A stretch of 64,000 bases of DNA from Alphaproteobacteria bacterium (GTDB lineage: Bacteria > Pseudomonadota > Alphaproteobacteria > Reyranellales > Reyranellaceae), in assembly GCA_017308235.1 (NCBI GenBank), contig JAFKFL010000012.1, positions 1 to 64,000 of the forward strand, written 5' to 3'. The translations under genes and the position numbers were made by a program. The notes below the pieces were generated by a model. It worked only from the letters and a program-made list of their open reading frames with translations, did no database searches and was not told the origin of the DNA. Below, piece after piece: positions 1 to 6,542 of this stretch (its first letter is position 1; each line of letters opens with the position of its first letter).

Positions 1-224
1 AGGCCGTGAAGAGGCCCGAGTGGAAACCCGGAACGACGTGCCGCGTCGGCGGCGTCTGCAAGGGCGGTCGCCTCCTTGCCGTAGACTTCGGTGAAGGCGT
101 GGAGCTTGCCATCGGCCTTGTCGATCCGCTTCAGCAACGCATCGACGATGTCGCGCGAGGAGAAGCGACCGGCCGAAAGACCTTCCGCCAGCTTGGTCAG
201 GGTGAGGTTATGCAGGTCGGACAT
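1..224 (-). CDS. Amidase signature family protein, N-terminal part (runs off left edge)
   Basis: The first 74 codons are present. The protein begins MSDLHNLTLTKLAEGLSAG and continues with SSRDIVDALLKRIDK and HAFTEVYG, the usual N-terminus of amidase-signature enzymes related to GatA, which hydrolyse amide bonds. The Ser-Ser-Lys catalytic residues lie beyond the window. The ATG at 222-224 is preceded by GGGAG about six bases upstream. It follows the HEAT-repeat gene on the same strand with a 39-base gap, so the two may be co-transcribed. GatA itself or a stand-alone amidase cannot be told apart from this part alone; a lone amidase is likelier because no gatC or gatB is adjacent. Confidence 0.75.
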   Translation of the reverse strand, partial: MSDLHNLTLTKLAEGLSAGRFSSRDIVDALLKRIDKADGKLHAFTEVYGKEATALADAADAARRSGFPLGPLHG

Positions 225-263
225 GATGACTCCCACTCAATAAGGGACCCGGCCACCGGACAG

Positions 264-842
264 TCAGGCTGACGGGCTCTCGGCAGTGACGCGCGCGGTG
301 CGCCGCGTCTCGCGCAGGGCGCGCTTGCGGCGATGGATGTGCGGCCGGCCGCTGTCGACGACCGACTGCGCGACGGCGCGAACCGCCGCGTCGTGGTCGC
401 GATGCGCCACATCGGCCATGATCACGCGAACGCGGCTGTCGCGATCGAGGAAGCGCGCGAGGGCGGCGATCGCCTTGTGGCGAACGTCGGCATTGGCATC
501 GCTGGCGAGCAGCCGCGCGAGGTCGCTCACGACGTCGACGACGCAGATGTCATCGTGGCGGCAGGTCTCGCAGGCGAGCCCATGCAACGCGCCTTCGCGG
601 ACCGGCGCGACCGGATCGCGCAAGGCCAGGCGGAAGGTCTCCGCCGACGGGTCGCTGGCATAATGATCCAGCAGGAAGAGGCAGAGCCGGCGCATCTCGA
701 CATGAGGGTGATGAAGCGCCGCCGCCTGCACCGCGGCGACCGGCATCTCCTTGCCGAGCCGCGACCGGCGCTCCTTGCGGACCACGCGCCATCGGCGGGC
801 AAAGCTATTGGCGACTTCGAGGTCAGACGGCGTCACGGGCAC
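264..842 (-). CDS. HEAT-repeat protein
   Basis: A 192-residue protein of short helical repeats: stretches such as HHPHVEMRRLCLFLLDHY, VREGALHGLAC, DVRHKAIAALARFLD and DAAVRAVAQSVV have the spacing of HEAT/PBS-lyase-like repeats, which act as protein-binding scaffolds. No catalytic motif is visible. The longest reading starts with GTG at 842, but GGGAG sits only one base before it; a second GTG two codons downstream (836) has a better-spaced site, so translation may start there. It lies 39 bases upstream of the amidase gene on the same strand. The partner is unknown. Confidence 0.7.
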   Translation of the reverse strand: MPVTPSDLEVANSFARRWRVVRKERRSRLGKEMPVAAVQAAALHHPHVEMRRLCLFLLDHYASDPSAETFRLALRDPVAPVREGALHGLACETCRHDDICVVDVVSDLARLLASDANADVRHKAIAALARFLDRDSRVRVIMADVAHRDHDAAVRAVAQSVVDSGRPHIHRRKRALRETRRTARVTAESPSA

Positions 843-862
843 GCTCCCGATCGTAAGATTCC

Positions 863-906
863 GCCCCCTCTCCTAGCCTCTCCTCGTCGCGGGGGCGAGG
901 GACATG
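863..906. repeat. Intergenic palindromic repeat, family A copy 1
   Basis: A C-rich arm (CCCCCTCTCCT...) is followed by a G-rich arm (GCGGGGGCGAGGGACATGA), forming an imperfect hairpin. The same layout and end (GCGGGGG.GAGGGACATGA) recurs at 2343-2390. It lies between the HEAT-repeat gene and the glutathione S-transferase gene and resembles dispersed REP-like elements. Confidence 0.6.
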
Positions 907-1032
907 ACAGGAAAGATTGGGTAGGCGGGTCCTTCAACGGGTCCGGTCGAACTGCAGATTTAGTAGTTTTCCTAACGATCCTATGAGCAGGGCTGCGTCG
1001 CCGAACCACCGCGGGATGCTTAAGGTTCATCC

Positions 1033-1683
1033 ATGCCCCAATACCGACTGCATTACTTCCCCGAGTCCGGGAACAGCTACAAGCTCGCGCTGATGCTCAC
1101 CTTGTGCGGCCAGGCCTTCGAGCCGGTCTGGACCGATTTCGGCGGCGGCATCACGCGCACGGCCGAGTGGCGCGTGCGGGTGAACGAGATGGGCGAGATT
1201 CCCGTGCTCGAGCAGGACGGCGAGCGACTGACGCAGACCGCGCCGATCCTGCTGCAACTGGCCGAACGTTACGGCAAATTCGGCGGTTCCGGTGACGAGG
1301 AGCGCTTCCAGATCCTGCGCTGGTTGTTCTGGGACAACCACAAGCTCACGGGATACATGGCGACCTATCGCTATCAACGCGCCTTCACGCCGTCTCCCGA
1401 TCCGGCGGTGCTCGCCTTCATGCAGCGCAGGATCGACGACTATCTCGGCATTCTCGACAACCACCTCGCAGGCCGCGCGTTCGTCGTCGCCGACCACGCC
1501 AGCATCGCCGACATCTCCATGATGGTGTACCTGTCTTTTCCAAAGCACGAAGCGGGCTACGACCTCGCGGCCAGTCATCCCAACGTGGCGGCCTGGCTCG
1601 CCCGCATGGCCGACCTGCCCGGCTGGAAGGCGCCCTATGACCTGCTGCCCGGCAAACGCCTGCACTGCTATGTGACGGACTAG
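1033..1683 (+). CDS. Glutathione S-transferase family protein
   Basis: A 216-residue protein of usual GST length. Residues 1-80 form the thioredoxin-like domain: YRLHYFPESGNSYKLALML, with a Ser in the position that activates glutathione, then NEMGEIPVLEQDG containing the cis-Pro loop, then LTQTAPILLQLAERYG. The C-terminal half is helical and ends in HPNVAAWLARMADLPGWKAPYDLLPG. It would be a cytosolic enzyme conjugating or reducing substrates with glutathione. It appears to be transcribed alone. A short near-copy of its 3' end sits at 2276-2302. Confidence 0.88.
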   Translation: MPQYRLHYFPESGNSYKLALMLTLCGQAFEPVWTDFGGGITRTAEWRVRVNEMGEIPVLEQDGERLTQTAPILLQLAERYGKFGGSGDEERFQILRWLFWDNHKLTGYMATYRYQRAFTPSPDPAVLAFMQRRIDDYLGILDNHLAGRAFVVADHASIADISMMVYLSFPKHEAGYDLAASHPNVAAWLARMADLPGWKAPYDLLPGKRLHCYVTD

Positions 1684-1740
1684 AGAGGCGCGACGGCGAC
1701 GCTGTTCGCCACACCTGCGTCGGGCGCCGATAGCTCGTGC

Positions 1741-1770
1741 AAAAAAGAAGCCCGCCGGGAAGAGGCGGGC
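1741..1770 (-). terminator. Rho-independent terminator for the small secreted protein gene
   Basis: On the minus strand a seven-base-pair stem GCCCGCC/GGCGGGC with a seven-base loop is followed by CTTC and six T residues. This is a classic intrinsic terminator and lies 121 bases downstream of the stop codon at 1891. It may also stop antisense reading of the GST gene. Confidence 0.8.
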
Positions 1771-1890
1771 AGTGATGACACAATCACCCACTCGGTGGAC
1801 TCACCAAGGGTTTGAAAGGCGACTGAGTCCCGAATCGGACTCAGTCCAGTGCGCATGTCCTCTCAGTATCCGCGAGTCGCCTCATTGCGC

Positions 1891-2145
1891 TCAACCGCGC
1901 TTCGGCAACTCCTGCTTATTGTCGCGCAGATACTTTTCGAGAGTCGCGATGGCGCCGGCATCTCCACTATCGCACTTGGAGATGGCGACAGGCACTTCGG
2001 CCGGCGGAGCCGTACCACCCGCGGTGACCGCGCGGGTTTTCTCAGCAAGCGCATGGCAGTATTTGGCGTCAGCCGATTGCCCAAATGCCATGGATGCCAG
2101 TCCAAGAGATACACCTACGATTACCAATCCAATTTGAATCTTCAT
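1891..2145 (-). CDS. Small secreted protein of unknown function
   Basis: An 84-residue protein. MKIQIGLVIVGVSLGLASMAFG is a clear Sec signal peptide with probable cleavage after AFG, leaving a mature protein of about 60 residues (QSADAKYCHALAEKTRAV...) with two cysteines. The ATG at 2145 was chosen over a farther in-frame ATG because the signal peptide begins here and GAGGGGGAA lies just upstream. Small periplasmic proteins of this type occur in Rhizobiales-like genomes; the function is not known. An intrinsic terminator follows at 1741-1770. Confidence 0.75.
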   Translation of the reverse strand: MKIQIGLVIVGVSLGLASMAFGQSADAKYCHALAEKTRAVTAGGTAPPAEVPVAISKCDSGDAGAIATLEKYLRDNKQELPKRG

Positions 2146-2275
2146 CTCAGGTTCCCCCTCAATCGGCGAATGCCGATGGTGCAGATTCAGTGCGCCAATT
2201 GCGCGGGCGGTCAACGTAATTATTTCCCGGATGGCCAACGTATTATTTCAAGCGTGTGAAAGTGATCGAGAGAGG

Positions 2276-2320
2276 GCCGACCTGCCTGGCTGGAAGGCGC
2301 CCCACAACCTGGGTGAGGGG
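2276..2320 (+). pseudogene. Remnant of a glutathione S-transferase 3' end
   Basis: Bases 2276-2302 match the GST gene at 1609-1635 over 27 bases with a single C/T difference, and in frame encode RADLPGWKAPHNLGEG against MADLPGWKAPYDLLPG. The similarity stops abruptly on both sides. It is most likely the residue of a second, deleted GST gene or a short local duplication. Confidence 0.5.
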
Positions 2321-2342
2321 TTGCGGACGAACGACCTCCACC

Positions 2343-2390
2343 ACCCCCTCTCCTCGCCTTTCCCCCTCGCGGGGGAGAGGGACATGAGGG
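2343..2390. repeat. Intergenic palindromic repeat, family A copy 2
   Basis: CCCCCTCTCCTCGCC is followed by CCCCCTCGCGGGGGAGAGGGA, so the C-rich and G-rich arms can pair. The order and ends match the copy at 863-906. Confidence 0.65.
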
Positions 2391-2452
2391 GACGACGGAT
2401 ATTCACAGCGTTCCTCTAACGTCCACGATTGCCAAGCCGCTTCCCAACTTCC

Positions 2453-2469
2453 GCATATGTCATATGCGA
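2453..2469. promoter_or_regulatory. Perfect palindrome over the primase-like gene start
   Basis: CGCATATG-T-CATATGCG is a perfect 17-base inverted repeat covering the first possible ATG (2457) and ending at a second in-frame ATG (2469). It could be an operator or a translational control site. No Shine-Dalgarno sequence is obvious upstream of either start. Confidence 0.4.
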
Positions 2470-3356
2470 TGCGGAGCGAAGACACCGATCTCAGGCGGCT
2501 GGTCGAGGGACTGCGGGCGCGCAAGAGTGCGTCCGGCTGGACCGCGCGTTGCCCTGCGCATGACGACCGCACGCCCTCGCTCAGCATTGGCTGGCGCGAC
2601 GCCCGCGTGCTGCTGCATTGCTTCGGCGGCTGCACGCAAGCCGAGGTTCTGGACGCGCTGCGCCGGCGCGGCCTGTGGCCGAAGCGCGAGAAGATCGAGC
2701 GGCCTCAGCATCCACCCCTGAGCGAAAGAGGAACGCAAGCGCTTGGCTTGCGCTACTGGCACGAGGCGACGGCCCTCTATCCCGGCGCGTGGCCGGCCGG
2801 GCTCGTAACCTACTTCGCCTCGCGCGGCCTCGTTCCCTTCGAGCCCTGCCCGGCGCTGCGCTTCCATCCGCGCCTGCCGCACAGCCGAGGCGTCCCGTTG
2901 CCGGCGCTGCTCGCGCTTGCGACCGATGCCGAGAACCGGCCGGCCGCGGTGCAGGCGACGTATCTCCGCGCCGACGGCAGCGGCAAGGCGCCCATCGATC
3001 CCGTGCGGAAAACCTTCGGCAGTGCGCGCGGCGCGGCGGTGCGGCTGATGGAGGGCGACGACGTCCTGATGGTGGGCGAAGGCGTCGAGTCGGTCCTGAG
3101 CGTGCTGCAGGCCGTTGGCGAAGGCGGCTATGCGCTGCTCGGCACCAGTGGGCTCAAGAGCATCGTGCTGCCCGAGGTTTACGCGGCCCGCCGCATCATC
3201 ATCGCCGCCGACAACGATGCGAGCGGCGCGGGCCAGCGGGCCGCGCTCGAGGCGGCGCGGCGGCTGGTCGAGCAGCAGAAGTTCCTGGACGTGCGCATCG
3301 CGACCCCGCCGCGCACGGGCACCGATTTCAACGATCGTTTGCGGAGTGCAGCATGA
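2457..3356 (+). CDS. CHC2-type zinc finger and Toprim domain protein (primase-like)
   Basis: A 299-residue protein with the two hallmarks of plasmid and phage primase-like proteins. Near the N-terminus C32-P-A-H35 and C55-F-G-G-C59 around HDDRTPSLSI resemble a CHC2 zinc finger. Residues 203-290 form a Toprim domain: GEGVES (207-212) gives the catalytic Glu and AADND (250-254) the metal-binding Asp pair. It would act on DNA in replication of a mobile element; a central catalytic primase domain is not evident, so it may only help. The start is either ATG at 2457 or 2469. It overlaps the next gene by four bases (ATGA), implying translational coupling. Confidence 0.8.
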   Translation: MSYAMRSEDTDLRRLVEGLRARKSASGWTARCPAHDDRTPSLSIGWRDARVLLHCFGGCTQAEVLDALRRRGLWPKREKIERPQHPPLSERGTQALGLRYWHEATALYPGAWPAGLVTYFASRGLVPFEPCPALRFHPRLPHSRGVPLPALLALATDAENRPAAVQATYLRADGSGKAPIDPVRKTFGSARGAAVRLMEGDDVLMVGEGVESVLSVLQAVGEGGYALLGTSGLKSIVLPEVYAARRIIIAADNDASGAGQRAALEAARRLVEQQKFLDVRIATPPRTGTDFNDRLRSAA

Positions 3357-4513
3357 GCGAGGAAGACATCAGACGGGACATCGCCAACGCGGTGCCCTAT
3401 CGACCCGGCGATGCGGCGCGCGCCGCGGAGCCGGAGGTCGAGATCCTGCCGGGCAGCGCCTTCCCGCCGGAGGAGATGCGCTGGCTGTGGCGCCACTGGC
3501 TGGCGCTGGGCAAGCTGCACCTGCTGGCGGGCGCGGCCGGGACCGGCAAGACCACGATCGCGCTCTCGATCGCGGCGGCGCTCACCTCGGGCCAGCGCTG
3601 GCCGGACGGCAGCGAGCAGCCGGGCGGCGACGTGCTGATGTGGTCGGGCGAGGACGCGATCGGCGATACGCTGATGCCGCGCTTCCTGGCATCGGGCGGC
3701 GATCCCGACCGCATCCACTTCGTCTACGCCGCGCGCGACAATGGCCGCTCGCGCCCGTTCGATCCGGCGTCCGACATGCCGAGGCTGATGCGCGCGGCCG
3801 AGCGGCTGCCCGGCCTGAAACTCCTGATCCTCGATCCCGTGGTCTCGGCCGTCACCGGCGACAGCCACAAGAACGCCGAGACGCGGCGCGGGCTGCAGCC
3901 GGTGGTCGACTTCGCCCACACGCTCGACTGTGCGGTGCTGGGCATCACGCATCTCGCCAAGAACTCGAGCGGCCGCGACCCGCTCGACCGCGTCGCCGGC
4001 AGCCTCGCCTTCGGCGCCGTGCCGCGCGGAGTGATGGCGACCGTGAAACCCGCCGACCCGAACGAGCCGCGCCGCCTGCTGCGCACCAAGACGACCAACG
4101 GCCCCGATTCAGGCGGCATCGAATACACGCTCATCCAGGCGCCGGTGCCGGGCCGTGCCTTCACCGCCCAGCGCGTCGACTGGGGCCAGCCACTCGACGG
4201 CACCGCCCGCGAGCTGATGGCCGTCGAGGAGCCCAACAACCACGGCCCGAGCGCGGTCGGCGAGGCCGAGACCTTTTTGCGCGAGACGCTGAAGGACGGC
4301 CCGATGGCGACGAAGGACGTGAGGGCGGCGGCGCAAGCGAATGGCTACGGCTGGCGGTCGATGGAGATGGCTAAGAAGAAACTCGGCGTCGTGGCGATCA
4401 AGCCCGGCTTCCAGAAGCCCTGGCTCTGGGAGTTGCCGGCCCCAAAGACCGCAGACGATGCCAAAGACCGCAACCCCACCGATCTTCTGCGGCCTTTGGA
4501 CAGCGACCGCTAA
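3353..4513 (+). CDS. RepA-like AAA ATPase of mobile elements
   Basis: A 386-residue protein. Walker A GAAGTGKT is at 60-67 and Walker B LLILD at 157-161, with a RecA-like fold as in RepA/AAA_25 hexameric helicases of plasmids, phages and integrated elements. The C-terminal part (FLRETLKDGPMATKDVRAAAQANGYGW) looks like a winged-helix domain. The start is fixed by the ATGA overlap with the Toprim gene, with which it forms a replication-type module. The last codons (PKTADDAKDRNPTDLLRPLDSDR) lie inside the left inverted repeat of the downstream cassette. It is a cytosolic ATPase; no integrase or portal gene is nearby. Confidence 0.82.
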   Translation: MSEEDIRRDIANAVPYRPGDAARAAEPEVEILPGSAFPPEEMRWLWRHWLALGKLHLLAGAAGTGKTTIALSIAAALTSGQRWPDGSEQPGGDVLMWSGEDAIGDTLMPRFLASGGDPDRIHFVYAARDNGRSRPFDPASDMPRLMRAAERLPGLKLLILDPVVSAVTGDSHKNAETRRGLQPVVDFAHTLDCAVLGITHLAKNSSGRDPLDRVAGSLAFGAVPRGVMATVKPADPNEPRRLLRTKTTNGPDSGGIEYTLIQAPVPGRAFTAQRVDWGQPLDGTARELMAVEEPNNHGPSAVGEAETFLRETLKDGPMATKDVRAAAQANGYGWRSMEMAKKKLGVVAIKPGFQKPWLWELPAPKTADDAKDRNPTDLLRPLDSDR

Positions 4514-4577
4514 GAAACCCTTATTTCATCGATACTCAGCCAAAGACCGCAAGTGTTCGGACGCGTTGCGGTCTTTG
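4443..4577. repeat. Left imperfect inverted repeat of the 4.4-6.7 kb cassette
   Basis: It contains CAAAGACCGCA at 4443, 4462 and 4541, a variant TGCGGCCTTTG at 4488, ATTTCATCG at 4523 and TGCGGTCTTTG at 4567. The same motifs occur in reverse orientation and nearly the same spacing at 6571-6703 (19, 25-26, 18 and 25-26 bases apart). Two stem-loops form within it, 4462-4498 and 4541-4577, each with an 11-base stem and 15-base loop. Its left part encodes the end of the RepA-like protein. Confidence 0.8.
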
Positions 4578-4953
4578 AGGGAAGATCGTGCCGTTTGCGC
4601 CGCACTGTGACGATCTGACGACGAAGAATTGGTGATCGCTGCAGTGCCCATCGCGTCGGTCATTTTGACCGGTGCCACGACGACGGCTGGCTAAATCGCT
4701 GTGCTTTCTGTTTGGAGGTCAAAGATTCCGCGGGAAAGCGCGTTTTGTTCTCGCCTGATGCTGCGACTGCGAGTGCTTTATCCCCAGCCCGAACACCGAA
4801 TTTGAAAGGTCATTTCTCCAGCCAATAACAAAGAGATAATGCCGAATTCCTCAGATTCACAACTGGCGTATAAATTTGCCGATGACAGTTACGGCTACCT
4901 GCGTATCTTCAATGCATAGTCAGCCGCGAGTAGCTGGCCCCAACATGTAGGTC

Positions 4954-4967
4954 TTTCCACGTGGAAA
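4954..4967. promoter_or_regulatory. Perfect 14-base palindrome
   Basis: TTTCCACGTGGAAA is perfectly self-complementary. It is directly followed by the inverted repeat at 4967-4990. Such a site could bind a dimeric regulator or recombinase. Confidence 0.4.
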
Positions 4968-4990
4968 TTTATCCCTAACGGGGGATAAAT
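4967..4990. repeat. Inverted repeat ATTTATCCC/GGGATAAAT
   Basis: Nine-base perfect arms (4967-4975 and 4982-4990) separated by six bases. It is the second of three adjacent palindromes upstream of the tRNA-like gene. Confidence 0.5.
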
Positions 4991-4992
4991 GA

Positions 4993-5020
4993 AGAGGGTC
5001 AGCCTTTCGACTGACCCTCT
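4993..5020 (+). terminator. Strong hairpin before the tRNA-like gene (terminator-like)
   Basis: AGAGGGTCAG and CTGACCCTCT form a perfect ten-base-pair stem with an eight-base loop. No T-run follows (TGAATAT), so it may be a processing or attenuation hairpin rather than a true terminator. It ends seven bases before the tRNA-like gene. Confidence 0.45.
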
Positions 5021-5027
5021 TGAATAT

Positions 5028-5100
5028 GGCCCGGTGGCAGAATGGATATGCGCCGAGGTTTGCAGCTACGGAGACGCTGGTTCGATTCCGGCCCGGGCCT
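5028..5100 (+). tRNA. tRNA-like gene, anticodon position TGC, identity uncertain
   Basis: 73 bases fold as a standard cloverleaf with canonical numbering: acceptor GGCCCGG/CCGGGCC (seven perfect pairs), D arm GCA/TGC with A14 and GG in the loop, T arm GCTGG/CCGGC with loop TTCGATT, discriminator T73, no encoded CCA. Counting places TGC at 34-36, which would read Ala, but G3:U70 is absent and T73 is typical of tRNA-Cys. The anticodon stem CGAGG/CTACG contains an A-A mismatch. It is followed by an intrinsic terminator. It may be an element-borne divergent tRNA-Cys/Ala or a decayed copy. Confidence 0.6.
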
Positions 5101-5107
5101 CACACTA

Positions 5108-5140
5108 GGGCGGTTCCTTTTGGGACCGCCCTTTCCTTTT
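5108..5140 (+). terminator. Intrinsic terminator after the tRNA-like gene
   Basis: GGGCGGT pairs with ACCGCCC around a ten-base centre and is followed by TTTCCTTTT. Its position eight bases downstream of the tRNA-like gene supports active transcription of that gene. Confidence 0.7.
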
Positions 5141-5200
5141 CAACCCGAAACGCTGGCCACCGGATAGTGAGATTTCCGTGGCAGAGGGTCAAGAGAGATC

Positions 5201-5246
5201 TGTACAACAAATGACTCTCAATTGATGTACAGTCAGCTTAAGCTGA
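5201..5246. promoter_or_regulatory. Operator-like repeats before the RHH-like gene
   Basis: Two TGTACA hexamers (5201-5206 and 5226-5231) precede a perfect 14-base palindrome TCAGCTTAAGCTGA (5233-5246) that ends four bases before the ATG at 5251, covering the ribosome-binding region. This is the usual layout of an autoregulated ribbon-helix-helix gene. Confidence 0.5.
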
Positions 5247-5250
5247 TTCT

Positions 5251-5472
5251 ATGGCTATCAATCCTCCCATCGGGGTCCGCTTACGCCCTGTGATTGTCGC
5301 TTATCTGGACGAGCTCGCCGCGACAGGCGGTTATGGGAAGGGCCGAGCCGGCGTAATTCGTCGTTTCGTTGAAAATGGCATCGTCCGGGCACTCGAGCGC
5401 AATGTGCTTCAGAAAAAGGATGCCGCCAGATTTGGAGAAACTCCGGACACCGAGGCTGACGATGATGAGTAG
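5251..5472 (+). CDS. Small ribbon-helix-helix-like regulator
   Basis: A 73-residue protein, acidic at its C-terminus. IGVRLRPVIVAYLDELAATGG then AGVIRRFVENGIVRALE matches the beta-strand/helix/helix pattern of CopG-type proteins (hydrophobic strand, LDELA helix, VIRRFVE helix). Such dimers bind DNA and commonly act as antitoxins or plasmid and phage repressors. The palindrome just upstream supports autoregulation. It is the first protein gene of the AT-richer cassette. Assignment rests on pattern, not on a diagnostic residue. Confidence 0.6.
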   Translation: MAINPPIGVRLRPVIVAYLDELAATGGYGKGRAGVIRRFVENGIVRALERNVLQKKDAARFGETPDTEADDDE

Positions 5473-5524
5473 GGTAGCGTAACAAGGAAGTTGCAGGACT
5501 AATTTTCGATTCTACAGTGACGAG

Positions 5525-5956
5525 ATGAAGCCTGCTGTCTTCCTAGTCTTGTTAATTGGCGTCACGATCATCGTCCTGAACTTGATTTTCATTTGGCAGT
5601 TGCAGGCACCGCTGCCCAACCATCCCGTCGTCGAGTACAAAGACTTTGCTGCTATTTTACTGACCGCAGTAGCGGTCATCGTTGCTGTCCTAGCGATGGC
5701 CGTCGCCATCATTGCGATCTGGGGATACAATGATGTCATACGGCGAACAGAAGCGAAGGCCGACGAGTCTGCCGCAAAGGTTGCAGGAAAAGCGGTGGAA
5801 ACCCATCTTAAGAGCCGTGAATTTGTAGAAGCAGTGCAGACAGCAGTTAATGCCCTAGTCGAGGAGCAAGTCCGCGCCGGTCTCACCACCGCGAACGCAG
5901 GACCATCGGGACCGCAGACAAATGTCACAGGAACAGCAATCCCTCCCGCCCCCTAA
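5525..5956 (+). CDS. Two-TM membrane protein of unknown function
   Basis: A 143-residue protein. Residues 4-27 (VFLVLLIGVTIIVLNLIFIW) and about 43-66 (AILLTAVAVIVAVLAMAVAI) are membrane segments. They are followed by a cytoplasmic, probably coiled helix (RRTEAKADESAAKVAGKAVETHLKSREFVEAV) and a Pro/Gly-rich tail. No enzymatic motif is seen. Its 3' end overlaps the ImmA/IrrE gene by 35 bases, so the two are translationally coupled and probably work together, for instance as a membrane partner or substrate of the protease. Confidence 0.65.
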   Translation: MKPAVFLVLLIGVTIIVLNLIFIWQLQAPLPNHPVVEYKDFAAILLTAVAVIVAVLAMAVAIIAIWGYNDVIRRTEAKADESAAKVAGKAVETHLKSREFVEAVQTAVNALVEEQVRAGLTTANAGPSGPQTNVTGTAIPPAP

Positions 5957-6449
5957 GAACATTGGGGTGTTTTCCTCAAACACAGAAACAATTCTGGCGC
6001 ACTATAAGAACATTGCCCCAGTGGATGTGGTTGCGGTTGCGCGGGATATCGGCATCAGAGTTTACACGAGCAAGCTTGGTTCCATTTCAGGGATCCTGAG
6101 ACGGGACAACAAGCTCGGCGGAGCCAGCGGCTTTGTGATCTTCGTCAACGAAGCGCATCACATTAATCGTCAACGCTTCACCGTAGCGCATGAGATTGGG
6201 CATTTCATGCTGCATCGGGATCGTGCCGAAAATGGCATTCAGGATGACGAGTTTTATAGAGCGCTCTCTGGCCCCCTTGAGACGGGAGCCAATCAGTTTG
6301 CCGCCGACTTACTCATGCCTTGGCCTTTAGTGAAGCGATTGCAGGACAGCGGGATTACTGGATTGGAGAGTCTTGCGCGAGCGCTCGCCGTCTCAAAACA
6401 AGCCATGGCTTATCGTCTTGGCCTCCCCTACGACCAGGATTGGGAATAG
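5922..6449 (+). CDS. ImmA/IrrE family zinc metallo-endopeptidase
   Basis: A 175-residue protein. FTVAHEIGHFMLH contains the HEIGH zinc-protease motif (90-94); ETGANQFAADLLMP (from 120) is the second conserved block of the ImmA/IrrE family and may supply the third ligand, Glu120. ImmA proteins cleave repressors of mobile elements and IrrE cleaves a repressor in stress response. The C-terminal LARALAVSKQAMAYRLGLP resembles a helix-turn-helix. It overlaps the two-TM gene and lies in a cassette with a possible repressor gene, fitting regulation of the element or a defence or toxin-type module. Confidence 0.85.
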   Translation: MSQEQQSLPPPKNIGVFSSNTETILAHYKNIAPVDVVAVARDIGIRVYTSKLGSISGILRRDNKLGGASGFVIFVNEAHHINRQRFTVAHEIGHFMLHRDRAENGIQDDEFYRALSGPLETGANQFAADLLMPWPLVKRLQDSGITGLESLARALAVSKQAMAYRLGLPYDQDWE

Positions 6450-6542
6450 GCTACTTTACCGTGGCCTAACGACCTGGCGTCGACGCTTCTTGTCGCCAAC
6501 GCTGAACATGAAAATGGTTATGCGCGAACGGACAATATGAGC

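Larger units (their letters stand above)
2146..2456. other. Gene-poor stretch with GST remnant and palindromic repeat
   Basis: No intact gene is seen. It holds a fragment resembling the end of a glutathione S-transferase gene (2276-2310) and a second copy of palindromic repeat family A (2343-2390). Confidence 0.6.
4514..5027. other. Gene-free stretch with several palindromes
   Basis: No protein gene is supported. The bases are visibly less GC-rich than the surroundings. The first part is the outer portion of the left inverted repeat; from 4954 there are three consecutive palindromes leading into the tRNA-like gene. Nothing recognisable is seen between 4580 and 4950. Confidence 0.6.

Noticed and set aside
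1027..1791. A 254-codon minus-strand frame over the GST gene
   Set aside because: Antisense to a well-recognised enzyme and without any family pattern.
2618..3352. An N-terminal extension of the RepA-like protein of about 245 codons
   Set aside because: It overlaps the Toprim gene in another frame and is Arg/Ala-rich shadow; the ATG at 3353 with the ATGA overlap is the natural start.
2457..6449. A complete prophage or integrative element
   Set aside because: Only replication-type genes and an ImmA protease are seen; no integrase, capsid, portal, relaxase or attachment-site pair could be identified.
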